DNA from: Collinsella sp.
GTDB taxonomy: Bacteria > Actinomycetota > Coriobacteriia > Coriobacteriales > Coriobacteriaceae
Length of the DNA stretch: 27,819 nt
Direction: 5' to 3'
NCBI GenBank assembly: GCA_019419625.1
Contig: DXZO01000033.1
Coordinates: forward strand, 3,020 to 30,838
Below the pieces are notes generated by a model. The model did no database searches, had not been told where the DNA came from, and saw nothing but the letters and a program-made list of their open reading frames with translations. This document shows, piece after piece, positions 7,838 through 16,215 of the stretch; position 1 is the stretch's first letter; every line of letters starts with the position of its first letter. Both the position numbers and the translations under genes were made by a program.

Positions 7838-8827
7838 CTATGCTTGAGCGGCCAGTTCGGCCTTAGCTTTCTTCAACATGGCGTCGAGATCCTCGGAGGA
7901 ATCCGAAGGAACCTTGCGGACCTCGAACTTGACGCCCTTGGCCTTGAGGGCCTCGAGAGTCTTAACGTCGTCATCGCCCATAGCGACGGCGTTGGTGACG
8001 ACGACCTTGCCCTTGGAGTGAGCCATGGAACCGATGTTGGCTTCCTTGATGTCGACGCCGGCCTCGATGGCCCTGAGCAGATCCTGCGGGTTCTCGAAAA
8101 GCAGCATGGCCTTGGTGTCACCAAAGCGCGTGTCCTTGACGACCTCGGCCATCTTCTTGATGGGCACGACGTTGGCATGAACTCCCGGAGGGGCAGCCTG
8201 CTCGATCATGGTCTTGCGGAGCTCGTCGTGAGCAACGCCGTCGGAAACCACGATGATGCGGTTGGGGTTGATCTGCTTGGTCCACGTGGTGGCCACCTGA
8301 CCATGAAGCAGACGGGTGTCGATACGGACGTGGGCGATCTTGATGTGCCCGTCGCCGATGACCGTTCCCGGAGGGATGGCGCCTGCAGGAGCAGCGGCGG
8401 CCGCAGCCGGCTTCTTCTCCTCGGGCTCCAGAGACTCGGGCTTGACGCGCACGCCAGCCTTAGCCTCAGTCACGAGATGTTTTGCGATCGCATGTGCAGT
8501 GTTCTTTGCGTCAAAGCGCTGCGAATATGCCTCGATGAGCATAGGCAGGTTGACACCGGTGACGATAGCCCAGGAATCGTGGCCCTCGATGAGCCCGCTG
8601 ATCTGGTTGAACGGCGTGCCGCCCCACAGATCAACGAGGAAGAGCACCTGCTCCTGGTCCTCGAAGGAAGCGACTGCTTCCTCGACCTTGGCACGGAAGT
8701 CGTCGGGGCCCATGCTCGGCTCGAGCGAGACCACGGCTACAGACGGTTGATCGCCAAAGACCATCGAGCCCGTCTGCTTGATTCCAGCCGCCAAGTCACC
8801 ATGGCTAGCAAGAACAATACTTACCAT
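7838..8827 (-). CDS. PTS mannose/fructose/sorbose family fused IIAB component
   Basis: This cytoplasmic phosphorelay protein receives phosphate from HPr on its IIA domain and passes it through IIB to the incoming sugar. ATG at 8827 follows AGGAGG with 7-nt spacing; the GTG just before it is less well spaced. Of 329 residues, 1 to about 125 are IIA, with the phospho-histidine H9 in LASHGDLA and the DLWGGTPFN motif. An Ala/Pro/Lys-rich linker (about 130-150) joins it to IIB. IIB has its active H175 in RIDTRLLHGQV and the segment DTRFGDTKAMLLFENP. It is the first gene of the PTS operon, after a leader of over 300 bp. The IIA-IIB fusion matches ManX of enteric bacteria. Confidence 0.95.
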   Translation of the reverse strand: MVSIVLASHGDLAAGIKQTGSMVFGDQPSVAVVSLEPSMGPDDFRAKVEEAVASFEDQEQVLFLVDLWGGTPFNQISGLIEGHDSWAIVTGVNLPMLIEAYSQRFDAKNTAHAIAKHLVTEAKAGVRVKPESLEPEEKKPAAAAAAPAGAIPPGTVIGDGHIKIAHVRIDTRLLHGQVATTWTKQINPNRIIVVSDGVAHDELRKTMIEQAAPPGVHANVVPIKKMAEVVKDTRFGDTKAMLLFENPQDLLRAIEAGVDIKEANIGSMAHSKGKVVVTNAVAMGDDDVKTLEALKAKGVKFEVRKVPSDSSEDLDAMLKKAKAELAAQA

Positions 8828-9144
8828 CACATAACCTCCTTTTTGTCTACGTATTTCCTACACGACAATAATGGAGTATACCTGTTCGCCTTGTGGATTT
8901 ATAGCTAAATTCGCAAACGGTTGCATTATTTGTTTAAACGTCTAAGTTTGTTACAAATTGATTACGTTGCTGATTTACAGCTCATTGCCTACTAAAACGT
9001 GAGTTGCCAATTACTTTCACAGATATATACAGACACTCTGTTCATTGATGCCGCTTTTAGGTTAATCCCAATGCGCCTGCGTGCCGCTATTTTGTTTAAA
9101 CAGACATAACTTGACTAATTGTATGACTTATGCTCTAGCGCAAG
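8828..9144 (-). promoter_or_regulatory. Low-GC leader upstream of the PTS operon with paired TTTGTTTAAAC sites
   Basis: This stretch of about 315 bp holds no gene and is markedly richer in A and T than its surroundings. TTTGTTTAAAC occurs at 8929-8939 and again at 9091-9101, exactly 162 bp apart, with the palindrome GTTTAAAC at its core. A -10-like TATACT is on the minus strand at 8875-8880, but no good -35 partner was seen. No sigma-54 type -24/-12 promoter, which drives some mannose PTS operons, was found. The paired sites are candidate operators by inference only. Confidence 0.4.
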
Positions 9145-9200
9145 TAGTCATTGGGGACGTTCTTAAACGACTAGTCAAACAAGAACGCCCCCAACGACTA
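9145..9200. repeat. REP-like hairpin with GGGGAC core downstream of hypA
   Basis: A 20-nt arm (9145-9164, TAGTCATTGGGGACGTTCTT) pairs with 9181-9200 with two mismatches. The 16-nt loop contains the palindrome GACTAGTC. The first 32 bp recur almost identically in reverse orientation at 25494-25525. It begins 4 nt after the hypA stop codon, so it could also act as its transcript end, although no T tract follows. Confidence 0.75.
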
Positions 9201-9204
9201 GGGG

Positions 9205-9633
9205 CTAGACGATGTGGAGAGGGTTAGCGGCGTCGACGGCGTCGGGGGCGTCAGAAGGGCCGTCGGGGGCAGCGTCTGCCGGATCCTCGTCGGGGGTCTC
9301 GATCTGCTTGATCATGACCTCTTGGCCCTGGAGCAAATAGGTATCGCCACTGCCGCAATGGGGGCAGGTCTTGCCGTGCTCGACTGTCGCATAGTCGCGG
9401 CCGCACGCCTCGCAATGCGTCACGGCCTCGACGGGCTCCACGATAAGCTCCGCGCCCTGCGTGATGGACTTTTTATCTGCCGCCCAGCGCCAAGCGTCGA
9501 GCAGCAAGTCGGGAACGACGCCCGAGACCTCGCCCAGCAGCAGCGTGACGCTCGAAACGCGACGCACGCCATTGGCGCGCGCCACGTTCTCAACATCGCG
9601 AATAATGTGATAAACGATTCCCAATTCATGCAA
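9205..9633 (-). CDS. hypA: HypA-type hydrogenase nickel metallochaperone
   Basis: HypA delivers Ni2+ with HypB to the large subunit of [NiFe]-hydrogenases. The 142-residue product begins MHELGIV; the conserved Met-His-Glu start binds nickel. It carries a zinc site of two CxxC pairs, C74/C77 and C90/C93. The family is usually about 115 residues; here an Asp/Ala/Pro-rich tail of about 28 residues is added. It lies about 100 nt downstream of the Fe-S/FAD oxidoreductase on the same strand, separated from it by a GC-rich hairpin. No hydrogenase structural genes or other hyp genes lie in this window, so its client is not visible. Identification is strong; the link to the neighbouring oxidoreductase is inference. 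Confidence 0.9.
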   Translation of the reverse strand: MHELGIVYHIIRDVENVARANGVRRVSSVTLLLGEVSGVVPDLLLDAWRWAADKKSITQGAELIVEPVEAVTHCEACGRDYATVEHGKTCPHCGSGDTYLLQGQEVMIKQIETPDEDPADAAPDGPSDAPDAVDAANPLHIV

Positions 9634-9678
9634 GGTAGAAACCTTTCAACAACGGTTGATGCGATGCAAACTCAAAGC

Positions 9679-9714
9679 AAGGGGACGGCGAAATCTAGTC
9701 TGCGCCGTCCCCTT
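9679..9714. repeat. REP-like hairpin (AAGGGGACGGCG) between oxidoreductase and hypA
   Basis: A perfect 12-bp stem (9679-9690 with 9703-9714) closes a 12-nt loop. It carries GGGGAC and GTCCCC on its two arms, like the other intergenic palindromes here. There is no run of T after either arm, so it is an unconvincing intrinsic terminator. It could moderate readthrough from the oxidoreductase into hypA. Confidence 0.65.
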
Positions 9715-9729
9715 ACCCGCCATGGTTAC

Positions 9730-12507
9730 CTATTTACGACCGAACTTGATTTTAATTGCACGCTTTAAAGCATACTTGCCAAGGCTCGGGAGCTTTTGCT
9801 CGTATTTGACCATCGTGGAGCACTCGGGGCGATCGCGATCCAGATGGATGGCATCGAACGCGCACTTGGTGGTGCACAGGCCGCAGCCGATGCACTTGTT
9901 GGGGTCGACGATCGAGGCACCGCAGCCCAAGCAGCGGGCGGTCTCGGCGCGCACCTGCTCTTCGGTAAAGGTCTCGACGTACTCGCTGAAGGGCGCGGCC
10001 TTCTCGCGCTCGCGGTCGACACGTGCCACCTCGCGGCTCGCGTTGTCATAGCTCGCGATCACGACATCGTCGCGGTCGAGCGCGGTGTAGCGGCGCTGGT
10101 TGCGGCCGATGGTGAGCGTGGAGCCCGGCTGCACAAAGCGGTGGATGGACACCGCAGCCTCGTGACCGGCGGCGATAGCGTCGATGGCGAAGCTGGGACC
10201 GGTGTAGACGTCACCACCCACAAAGATGTCGGGTTCGGCGGTCTGGTAGGTCTGGGGATCGGCAAGGGCACCCTGACCACGGCCAAGCTCCACCTTGGAG
10301 CCAGCCAGCAGGTCGCCCCACACGATGGACTGGCCGATGGACATGACGACACGGTCAGCATCGACACGGCGTAGATCGTTCTCGTCGTACTCGGGCGCAA
10401 AACGGCCTTCGTCGTCAAAGACACGCGTGCAGCGCTTGAAGGTGATACCGCACACACGACCGGCCTCGTCCAGGTGGACCTCCTTGGGACCCCAACCGCA
10501 GCTGATGTGCGCGCCGTCCTCGATGGCCTCGCGACGCTCTTCCTCGCTGGCGGGCATCTGTGCCTCGCTCTCCAGGCAGAACATCTCAACGTGCTCGGAA
10601 CCCAGACGGCAGGCGTTGCGGGCAACGTCGATGGCCACGTTGCCGCCGCCCACCACGATGGTGCGGCCGAGCAGCGCGTCAATCTTGCCGCTGTTGACCT
10701 CGCGCAAAAAGTCGACGGCCACGGTCACACCCTCGGCGTCCTCGCCCGGAATGTCGGCAAGGCGGCCGCCCTGGCAGCCAATAGCCACGTAGAAGGCCTT
10801 AAAACCCTGCGTGCGCAGCTCGTCGAGCGTCACGTCGCGGCCGACTTCCACGCCATAGCGGAACTCGGCACCCATCAGGCGAATGATCTCGACCTCGGCC
10901 TCGATAACATCCTTCTGCAGCTTAAAGCTGGGAATGCCGTAGGTGAGCATGCCACCCGGGCGCTCGTTTTTCTCGAACACGACGGGCTTGTAGCCCTTCT
11001 CGGCAAGATAGAAAGCGCAGGACAGACCGGCCGGGCCGGCACCGATGATGGCAATCTTCTGGTCGAAGCCGCCAGCGCGCGTCGGCGTCACCACGGGCGG
11101 GACGTAGCGGGTCGCAGCGTCCAGATCGCGCTGGGCGATAAACTTCTTGACTTCGTCGATAGCCACGGCGGCGTCCACACGACCGCGGGTGCAGGCATCC
11201 TCACAGCGGCGGTTGCACACACGGCCGCAGATAGCGGGCAGCGGGTTCTCGCGCTTAATGAGCGCCAGTGCCTCGTCATAGCGGCCCTGCGCCGCGAGCT
11301 TCAGATAGCCCTGAACGGCGACATGCGCGGGGCAAGCCGTCTTGCAGGGCGCGGTGCCGGACTCGTGCGTCTCGATGCGGTTGTCGTTGCGGTAGTTAGG
11401 CGACCACTTGGTGTGGTCCCACTTGGTGGCATCGGGCAGCTCCTGGCGCGGATACTCGGGTACCTGTCCGCCGGCCTTTTTGCTGCAGAGCTTTTGGCCC
11501 AGCTTGGCGGCGCCGGCCGGGCACACCTCAACGCAGCGACCGCAGGCAACGCACTTGTCCTTCTCGACCTTGGCAACATAGGCCGAGCGCGACAGGTTGG
11601 GCGTGTTGAACAGCTGAGAGGTGCGCAGGGCGTAGCACACGTTGACGTTGCAGTTGCAGATGGCGAAGATCTTGTTCTCGCCGTCGATATTGGTGATCTG
11701 GTGCACAAAGCCGTTGTCCTCGGCCTGGCGCAAAATGTCGTAGACCTCGTCGCGCGTCACGTAATGGCCACGGTCGGTCTCGACCACGTAGTCGGCCATA
11801 TCGCCCACGGCGATGCACCAATCGGCCGGGTCGTCGGCGCAGCCCTCTCCCATCACGCGACGGCTCGCGCGGCAGCTGCAGGTGCTGGCGGCATACTTGC
11901 CATCGTATTTGTCGAGCCAATGCTCGATATGCTCGATCGGCACCGACGTGCTCGCGGCATCGATGGCCTTCTCGACCGGAATGACGTGCATGCCGATACC
12001 GGCGCCTCCGGGCGGCACCATCGGCGTGGCCTTGGACAGCGGTCCCTTGGACGCCTGCTCAAAGAACTTGGCATAGACCGGGTGCTCCTCGAGCTGGCTC
12101 ACGCGCATGTTGAGGAACTCGGCGGAACCCGGCACCAGCATGGGCAGCACCCACTGCTTGGCGCGCTCGGGGTTTTCCCAGTTGTACTCGAGCAGACCCG
12201 TGTAGCTCATGTCGTCGAGCATCTTCTCGATATCGGCTTCGGGCATGCCGGTGAGCTTGACCATCTCGGGCAGCGTATAGGGACGGCGCATCTTCATCTT
12301 GCAGAGCACTTCGGCCTGCTCGTCGGTTGCGGCCTCGGCAAACGACCAGTACTCGTAGCCCAGCAGCTCGTCGCGATGCAGCAGACGGTTGGTGCAGTGC
12401 TCGCACAGCTTGACGATTGCCTCGCGCGGATGCTCCGGCAGCGGCGGCACGAACTCCGAACCGATATCGGGCTCGGTGTAGCTAATTCCCGGTCCGTTGA
12501 GAATCAT
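9730..12507 (-). CDS. Fe-S/FAD/NAD(P) oxidoreductase, GltD-like, with N-terminal Cys-rich domain
   Basis: This is a 925-residue cytoplasmic electron-transfer flavoprotein. The ATG at 12507 has AAGGGA 6 nt upstream; the frame stays open beyond it but reads through the divergent promoter. An N-terminal region (about 1-300) has CEHC (35-38) and a Cys cluster (CSCRASRR, a later WC, CNCNVNVC). A ferredoxin-type site starts at C319 (CVACGRCVEVCP). A GltD-like Fe-S domain follows (CKTACPAH, CGRVCNRRCEDAC). The FAD-binding loop GAGPAG begins at 489 and the NAD(P) loop GGGNVA at 620. The C-terminus carries CLGCG (from 859) and CIGCGLCTTKC. This resembles the catalytic core of glutamate synthase small subunit, NfnB and related enzymes, but no glutamate synthase large subunit is adjacent. 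The electron partner is unknown. It is divergent from a tetR gene and is probably controlled by it. Confidence 0.88.
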   Translation of the reverse strand: MILNGPGISYTEPDIGSEFVPPLPEHPREAIVKLCEHCTNRLLHRDELLGYEYWSFAEAATDEQAEVLCKMKMRRPYTLPEMVKLTGMPEADIEKMLDDMSYTGLLEYNWENPERAKQWVLPMLVPGSAEFLNMRVSQLEEHPVYAKFFEQASKGPLSKATPMVPPGGAGIGMHVIPVEKAIDAASTSVPIEHIEHWLDKYDGKYAASTCSCRASRRVMGEGCADDPADWCIAVGDMADYVVETDRGHYVTRDEVYDILRQAEDNGFVHQITNIDGENKIFAICNCNVNVCYALRTSQLFNTPNLSRSAYVAKVEKDKCVACGRCVEVCPAGAAKLGQKLCSKKAGGQVPEYPRQELPDATKWDHTKWSPNYRNDNRIETHESGTAPCKTACPAHVAVQGYLKLAAQGRYDEALALIKRENPLPAICGRVCNRRCEDACTRGRVDAAVAIDEVKKFIAQRDLDAATRYVPPVVTPTRAGGFDQKIAIIGAGPAGLSCAFYLAEKGYKPVVFEKNERPGGMLTYGIPSFKLQKDVIEAEVEIIRLMGAEFRYGVEVGRDVTLDELRTQGFKAFYVAIGCQGGRLADIPGEDAEGVTVAVDFLREVNSGKIDALLGRTIVVGGGNVAIDVARNACRLGSEHVEMFCLESEAQMPASEEERREAIEDGAHISCGWGPKEVHLDEAGRVCGITFKRCTRVFDDEGRFAPEYDENDLRRVDADRVVMSIGQSIVWGDLLAGSKVELGRGQGALADPQTYQTAEPDIFVGGDVYTGPSFAIDAIAAGHEAAVSIHRFVQPGSTLTIGRNQRRYTALDRDDVVIASYDNASREVARVDREREKAAPFSEYVETFTEEQVRAETARCLGCGASIVDPNKCIGCGLCTTKCAFDAIHLDRDRPECSTMVKYEQKLPSLGKYALKRAIKIKFGRK

Positions 12508-12600
12508 GGTTGTCCCTTCTCTTGCCGCAGCCCGACGAGGCCGCGGCACCCCTCTTTTTTTGCAGGCCGGGCATGCCCCCATGCCGTTCACCCGCCATTG

Positions 12601-12638
12601 TTGACATTGTGTCAAAAATAGTATTGACGAACCGTCAA
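12601..12638. promoter_or_regulatory. Pair of 15-bp palindromic operators in the divergent promoter region
   Basis: TTGACATTGTGTCAA (12601-12615) and TTGACGAACCGTCAA (12624-12638) share the inverted repeat TTGAC-N5-GTCAA, with centres 23 bp apart. They lie between the oxidoreductase and the TetR-type regulator. Two equal palindromes in such a gap are typical for binding by the adjacent TetR dimer, with autorepression and control of the divergent gene. TTGACA and TTGACG could also be -35 elements, which would place the operators over the promoters. No unambiguous -10 boxes were assigned. Confidence 0.75.
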
Positions 12639-12696
12639 CAATATTCAAGACTGTTAGGCGAACGGTCCGGCAAAAGAGGATGAAAGGCGGCAAAAC

Positions 12697-13359
12697 ATGG
12701 GCAACAACGCAGCAGGTACCTCTGTGGTCGATGCCATCCCCGCATCCGATAGCGCGGCAAAGCGCCTGACGGGCGACGAACGCCGTCGCGAGATCCTCGA
12801 TGCCGTGCGCACCGTAAGCTCCGAGTTGGGCGTGTCCCACCTATCGGTATCGGCTGTGACCAAGCGAGCCGGCTGCACGCGTTCATTGTTCTACCACTAC
12901 TTTGCCGATATGGACGCCGCCGTCACCGCTGTCATGGACGAGGCAATCGACGGCTTTATCTCCGAGCTCGAGCAGTGGAACGCCGGCCGCACCGTCGGCG
13001 ATATCGAGGGCGCGCTCGACACCGTCGCCCCGCTCTTTAAGCGTCTGGTCGCCAGCGGCCACGAACTGCCGAGTACGCTCACCTCGAGCAGCGGCGCGCT
13101 CTACGGCGGCTTTTTGCACAACGTGGTTCAGCGAGTGGCTCAGTACATCTGCGACACCACCGTGGTGGATTTTGTCGCCCATCATGAGCTACGCATCGAC
13201 CATGTCTACGAGACGTTCTACACCCTCATCATGGGACTGTTGATGTATATCCGCACGCACCCCGATGTGCCCGACGAGACGGTCAAGGAAATCATCGCCT
13301 CGACACTCCACATCGAGGGCTATACCGCCAAGTATCCGGAGCGCAAGCCCCAGAACTGA
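12697..13359 (+). CDS. TetR/AcrR family transcriptional regulator
   Basis: This is a dimeric DNA-binding repressor of 220 residues. After about 25 flexible residues comes a TetR helix-turn-helix (about 28-75: RREILDAVRTVSSELGVSHLS, then VTKRAGCTRSLFYHYFADMD). The ligand-binding half is helical, and its ligand cannot be predicted. ATG at 12697 is preceded by AAAGGCGG. It is divergent from the Fe-S/FAD oxidoreductase, and the twin TTGAC-N5-GTCAA palindromes lie 59-96 bp upstream of its start. It is followed after 63 bp by the DUF5692 gene, with a small GC hairpin between, so the two may be co-transcribed. Control of the oxidoreductase and of its own operon is inferred from layout. Confidence 0.9.
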   Translation: MGNNAAGTSVVDAIPASDSAAKRLTGDERRREILDAVRTVSSELGVSHLSVSAVTKRAGCTRSLFYHYFADMDAAVTAVMDEAIDGFISELEQWNAGRTVGDIEGALDTVAPLFKRLVASGHELPSTLTSSSGALYGGFLHNVVQRVAQYICDTTVVDFVAHHELRIDHVYETFYTLIMGLLMYIRTHPDVPDETVKEIIASTLHIEGYTAKYPERKPQN

Positions 13360-13422
13360 CGACATTTGGCCAAACTGCCCGCGATCGGAAGAGGGGCCGC
13401 GGGCGTGTGAAAGGAGAGCAGC

Positions 13423-14430
13423 ATGCTGTTCGATGTTTGGGGTAGCGATACCCTTATCCACTGGGCCGGCTGGGCCATGGTCTTTATTGGCCTGATCGTG
13501 CTCAACGAGGTCGGCCGCCGCACCAAGCTGGGCGCGGCCATCATCTTTGGCGTGGCTCCGCTGGCCATGACCATCTACTGCGTCGCCATCGCCATCGGCG
13601 TCTCGCAGGGTGCCGAGTGGGCGCTCACCAACCCCACCCATGTGTACCAGAACAGCTGGTTCCACTACGCCAAGGTGTACGCGGCGCTGGCCGGTTGCTG
13701 GGGCTTCATTGCCATTAAGTACCAGTGGGGCAAGATCGGCAAGGCGCATTGGTTCCGCGCGTGGCCGTTTGTGATCGTCGCCATCAACATCATGATCGCC
13801 GTCGTGTCCGACTTCGAGAGCGCCTATCACTTCTTTGTCCTGGGCCAGTCCACTTGGGTCACCTCCGAAGGTGCTACGCAGCTTGCCGGCTGGAACAACG
13901 TGTTCAACGGCATCGCCGGTATCATCAACATCTTCTGCATGACCGGTTGGTGGAGCGTCTACGCCTCCGAGGACAAGACCGACATGCTGTGGCCCGACAT
14001 GACCTGGGTCTACATCATCGCCTACGATATCTGGAACTTCTGCTACACCTACAACTGCCTGCCCACCCACTCCTGGTTCTGCGGCTTTGCGCTGCTGCTG
14101 GCGCCCACCGTCGCCGCCTTTATCTGGAACAAGGGCGGCTGGATCCAGAACCGCGCCTTTACGCTGGCCATTTGGTGCATGTTTGCCCAGGTGTTCCCGT
14201 ACTTCCAGGAGGAGTCCATCTTTGTGACCCACTCCACGCTCGACCCCGGCGCCGCTACCGCGGTCTCGATCGCCGCACTGGTCGCCAACGTCGCCGCGAT
14301 CATCTACATCGCTTACCGCGCCAAGAAGCTCGGCCGCAATCCCTACAAGCAGGATGTCTTTGAGGGCACCAGCGATTGGGAGAAGGCCACCGCTCGCCGT
14401 GCCAAGGTTGATTACGCGCACGCCGAGTAA
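13423..14430 (+). CDS. DUF5692 family integral membrane protein
   Basis: The 335-residue product is a polytopic membrane protein with about eight to nine hydrophobic segments, many Trp and Tyr residues, and a charged cytoplasmic tail (NPYKQDVFEGTSDWEKATARR). It begins MLFDVWGSDTLIHWAGWAMVFIGL, followed by NEVGRRTK, features I associate with DUF5692, a family of unknown function. ATG at 13423 has AAAGGAG 7-8 nt upstream. It follows the TetR-type gene on the same strand and ends in a strong terminator. Its conserved aromatic and acidic membrane residues (for example DMTWVYIIAYDIWNF) would suit a transporter or a membrane redox or quinone-associated role, but neither can be shown from sequence. 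The family name is from memory and needs a profile search. Confidence 0.75.
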   Translation: MLFDVWGSDTLIHWAGWAMVFIGLIVLNEVGRRTKLGAAIIFGVAPLAMTIYCVAIAIGVSQGAEWALTNPTHVYQNSWFHYAKVYAALAGCWGFIAIKYQWGKIGKAHWFRAWPFVIVAINIMIAVVSDFESAYHFFVLGQSTWVTSEGATQLAGWNNVFNGIAGIINIFCMTGWWSVYASEDKTDMLWPDMTWVYIIAYDIWNFCYTYNCLPTHSWFCGFALLLAPTVAAFIWNKGGWIQNRAFTLAIWCMFAQVFPYFQEESIFVTHSTLDPGAATAVSIAALVANVAAIIYIAYRAKKLGRNPYKQDVFEGTSDWEKATARRAKVDYAHAE

Positions 14431-14498
14431 CATGTTGGCCGCTGTTGGCACTTGGGCATAGGCCCGCTCACCAGGCCTTTCAATCCAATGTCTCGCAG

Positions 14499-14540
14499 AG
14501 CCCCCGAAAAGCGTTTCGCTCGCTTTCCGGGGGCTTTTTG
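14499..14540 (+). terminator. Rho-independent terminator after the DUF5692 gene
   Basis: AGCCCCCGAAAAGCG (14499-14513) pairs with CGCTTTCCGGGGGCT (14521-14535) with one mismatch around a 7-nt loop, followed by TTTTTG. It ends the tetR-DUF5692 unit. Confidence 0.88.
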
Positions 14541-14668
14541 TCGTTGCGCCTCTATTCATCTATTCAAAAACACGCGCATATATAAAATCGGATTTCAAAT
14601 CATGCGGCGGCTCTATGGAGCCCCGTTTTTGGGTACATTGTTGTCCCGATATTGAGCTTGGGGGATAT

Positions 14669-16171
14669 ATGAAAGATGAGACGATGGGCCAAGAGGATGC
14701 GGTCCAAGATGCAGAAGCGTGTGCCGAGGCCCTGGAGAGTCTAGACCAGATCGCGCTGGCCGAGATTACGTTTGACGATTCGAGCGTTGATGTGCAGGAT
14801 GAGCCGGAAATCGAGGCGCAGCTCGATGATCAGGATGCAAAAGACGATGGCGCCGCGCCCACCGAAGACGAGGCAGGTCACGAAGACACCGAAAGCGAGG
14901 CCGGCAATCAGCCCGAATCCGACACGGGCGAGGAAACCGTCTTGCTCGACAGCTTGCCGGCCGAAGATTCGCTGACCCGCGAGCTCCCTGGCTTAGGCTC
15001 TGCGCCTGCCGTGGACGAGACCATCGCCATGGGCGATATTCCCCTACCGTCCGTTCCTTCGGCACGCGAGGCCGAGGTTCGCCATCGCAAGATGTCGCCC
15101 AAGCGCCGCAATCTGATGGTTGCCGGCGTCGTGGCCGTCGCGCTCGTCGCCGGCGGCGCGGGCTATGCGGCTTGGAACGGATATCAGCAAGAGCAGGCCG
15201 CCGTTGCCGCCGCCAATGCGCACACGATGATGTCAGTGCAAATTGGCGTACATGCCGCGGGGCTCGACTGCTCCACCGGCTCAAAGATCCCCGTGCAGGT
15301 GAGTGGCCAGGATTCTGACGGATCCTCCGTAAGCGAAACACTCTATGTTGACGAGCACGGCCGTGGCATCAAACTGCTACCCGGTGACTACACGCTCTCC
15401 GTTGCCGCCTCCCCCATCGCGTCCGACGGCACCGTCTATACCGTGCCGACCACCAAGGCGCAGATCACGATCAAGAGCGACGGACAGGACCTAAGCAGCC
15501 AGGCCGCCTTTAAGCTCAAGGTGCCTTCGGCCGACACGGTAACCGACGACCAGATCGATGCCGCCGCCAAATATGCCGAGGAGGGAGGCGCGAGCTCCGC
15601 CGCCACCGCCAAGGTGCTCCAGCAGGCGGCAACCGCGCGGCGCGACGCCGCCGTCAATGCCGTGAGCGCGCAAAAGGCACAAGCGGCCCGTGATGCCGAC
15701 GCCCGTCACAAGGCAACTGACCTCTACCAGCTCGATATCCCCGTCGAGTGGTACGGCAAGGTCGAGACTTGGCAAAATGGCAGCACGCTATGCATCTATC
15801 TTGCCGGCGACAGCGATACGCCGATTGTGACGCTCGTCGCGGTGCGCGAGGGCGAGAGCTTTACGCCCGATGAGGGCGATACGGTTTTGGGTGCGGCCAA
15901 CCTAGGCAACGGTTATACCGTCTACGCCAGCGGCCCCGTCTATCCGTACCTGGTGCCCCAGACCATCAACGGACGGACACAGAATCCCGTGTCGACCTAC
16001 CCCATGGACACGGCCATTGAGCTTGTCGAGCTCACGACCGGCAACCGCTACACCTATAGCCAGATCAAGAACGTACTGGTCGGCAAAGACGGCAAGGCCG
16101 ATGCCGCGACCAAACTAGAGACCGACTATCTCGCCCAGATTCTCCTGCCGAGCATCAAGGCCCAGGACTAG
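14669..16171 (+). CDS. Unrecognised membrane-anchored protein with acidic N-terminus
   Basis: I do not recognise a family. The ATG at 14669 follows a G-rich GGGGGA; 54 bases of open frame upstream are not used. The 500-residue product starts with about 125 very acidic, probably disordered cytoplasmic residues (runs of E and D). A basic stretch (RHRKMSPKRRN) and one membrane span (about 150-170, MVAGVVAVALVAGGAGYAAW) follow. The exterior has a beta-rich segment with a cysteine, then an Ala-rich helical stretch (about 290-350). Next comes a domain starting LDIPVEWYGKVETW that resembles a domain I have seen in other coriobacterial surface proteins. The topology, with inside N-terminus and outside C-terminus, is inferred from the basic residues before the span. 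It stands alone after a terminator, convergent with the ATPase gene. Confidence 0.8.
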   Translation: MKDETMGQEDAVQDAEACAEALESLDQIALAEITFDDSSVDVQDEPEIEAQLDDQDAKDDGAAPTEDEAGHEDTESEAGNQPESDTGEETVLLDSLPAEDSLTRELPGLGSAPAVDETIAMGDIPLPSVPSAREAEVRHRKMSPKRRNLMVAGVVAVALVAGGAGYAAWNGYQQEQAAVAAANAHTMMSVQIGVHAAGLDCSTGSKIPVQVSGQDSDGSSVSETLYVDEHGRGIKLLPGDYTLSVAASPIASDGTVYTVPTTKAQITIKSDGQDLSSQAAFKLKVPSADTVTDDQIDAAAKYAEEGGASSAATAKVLQQAATARRDAAVNAVSAQKAQAARDADARHKATDLYQLDIPVEWYGKVETWQNGSTLCIYLAGDSDTPIVTLVAVREGESFTPDEGDTVLGAANLGNGYTVYASGPVYPYLVPQTINGRTQNPVSTYPMDTAIELVELTTGNRYTYSQIKNVLVGKDGKADAATKLETDYLAQILLPSIKAQD

Positions 16172-16215
16172 CGGACCATGACACCTGAGTCCTGGCCTCG
16201 CAAATCCATAGACGA

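Noticed and set aside
6971..8908. A 645-codon open frame on the plus strand across the PTS genes, and similar frames opposite the oxidoreductase and clpB
   Set aside because: They are antisense mirrors of certain genes, have charged low-complexity translations and no suitable RBS.
8828..9144. Sigma-54 promoter upstream of the PTS operon
   Set aside because: No GG-N10-GC pattern matching the -24/-12 consensus was found, and no LevR/ManR-type activator gene is in the window.
12508..12840. An N-terminal extension of the oxidoreductase by 111 codons
   Set aside because: The extension would run through the TetR operators and into the divergent tetR gene, lacks conserved sequence, and a good RBS precedes the ATG at 12507.
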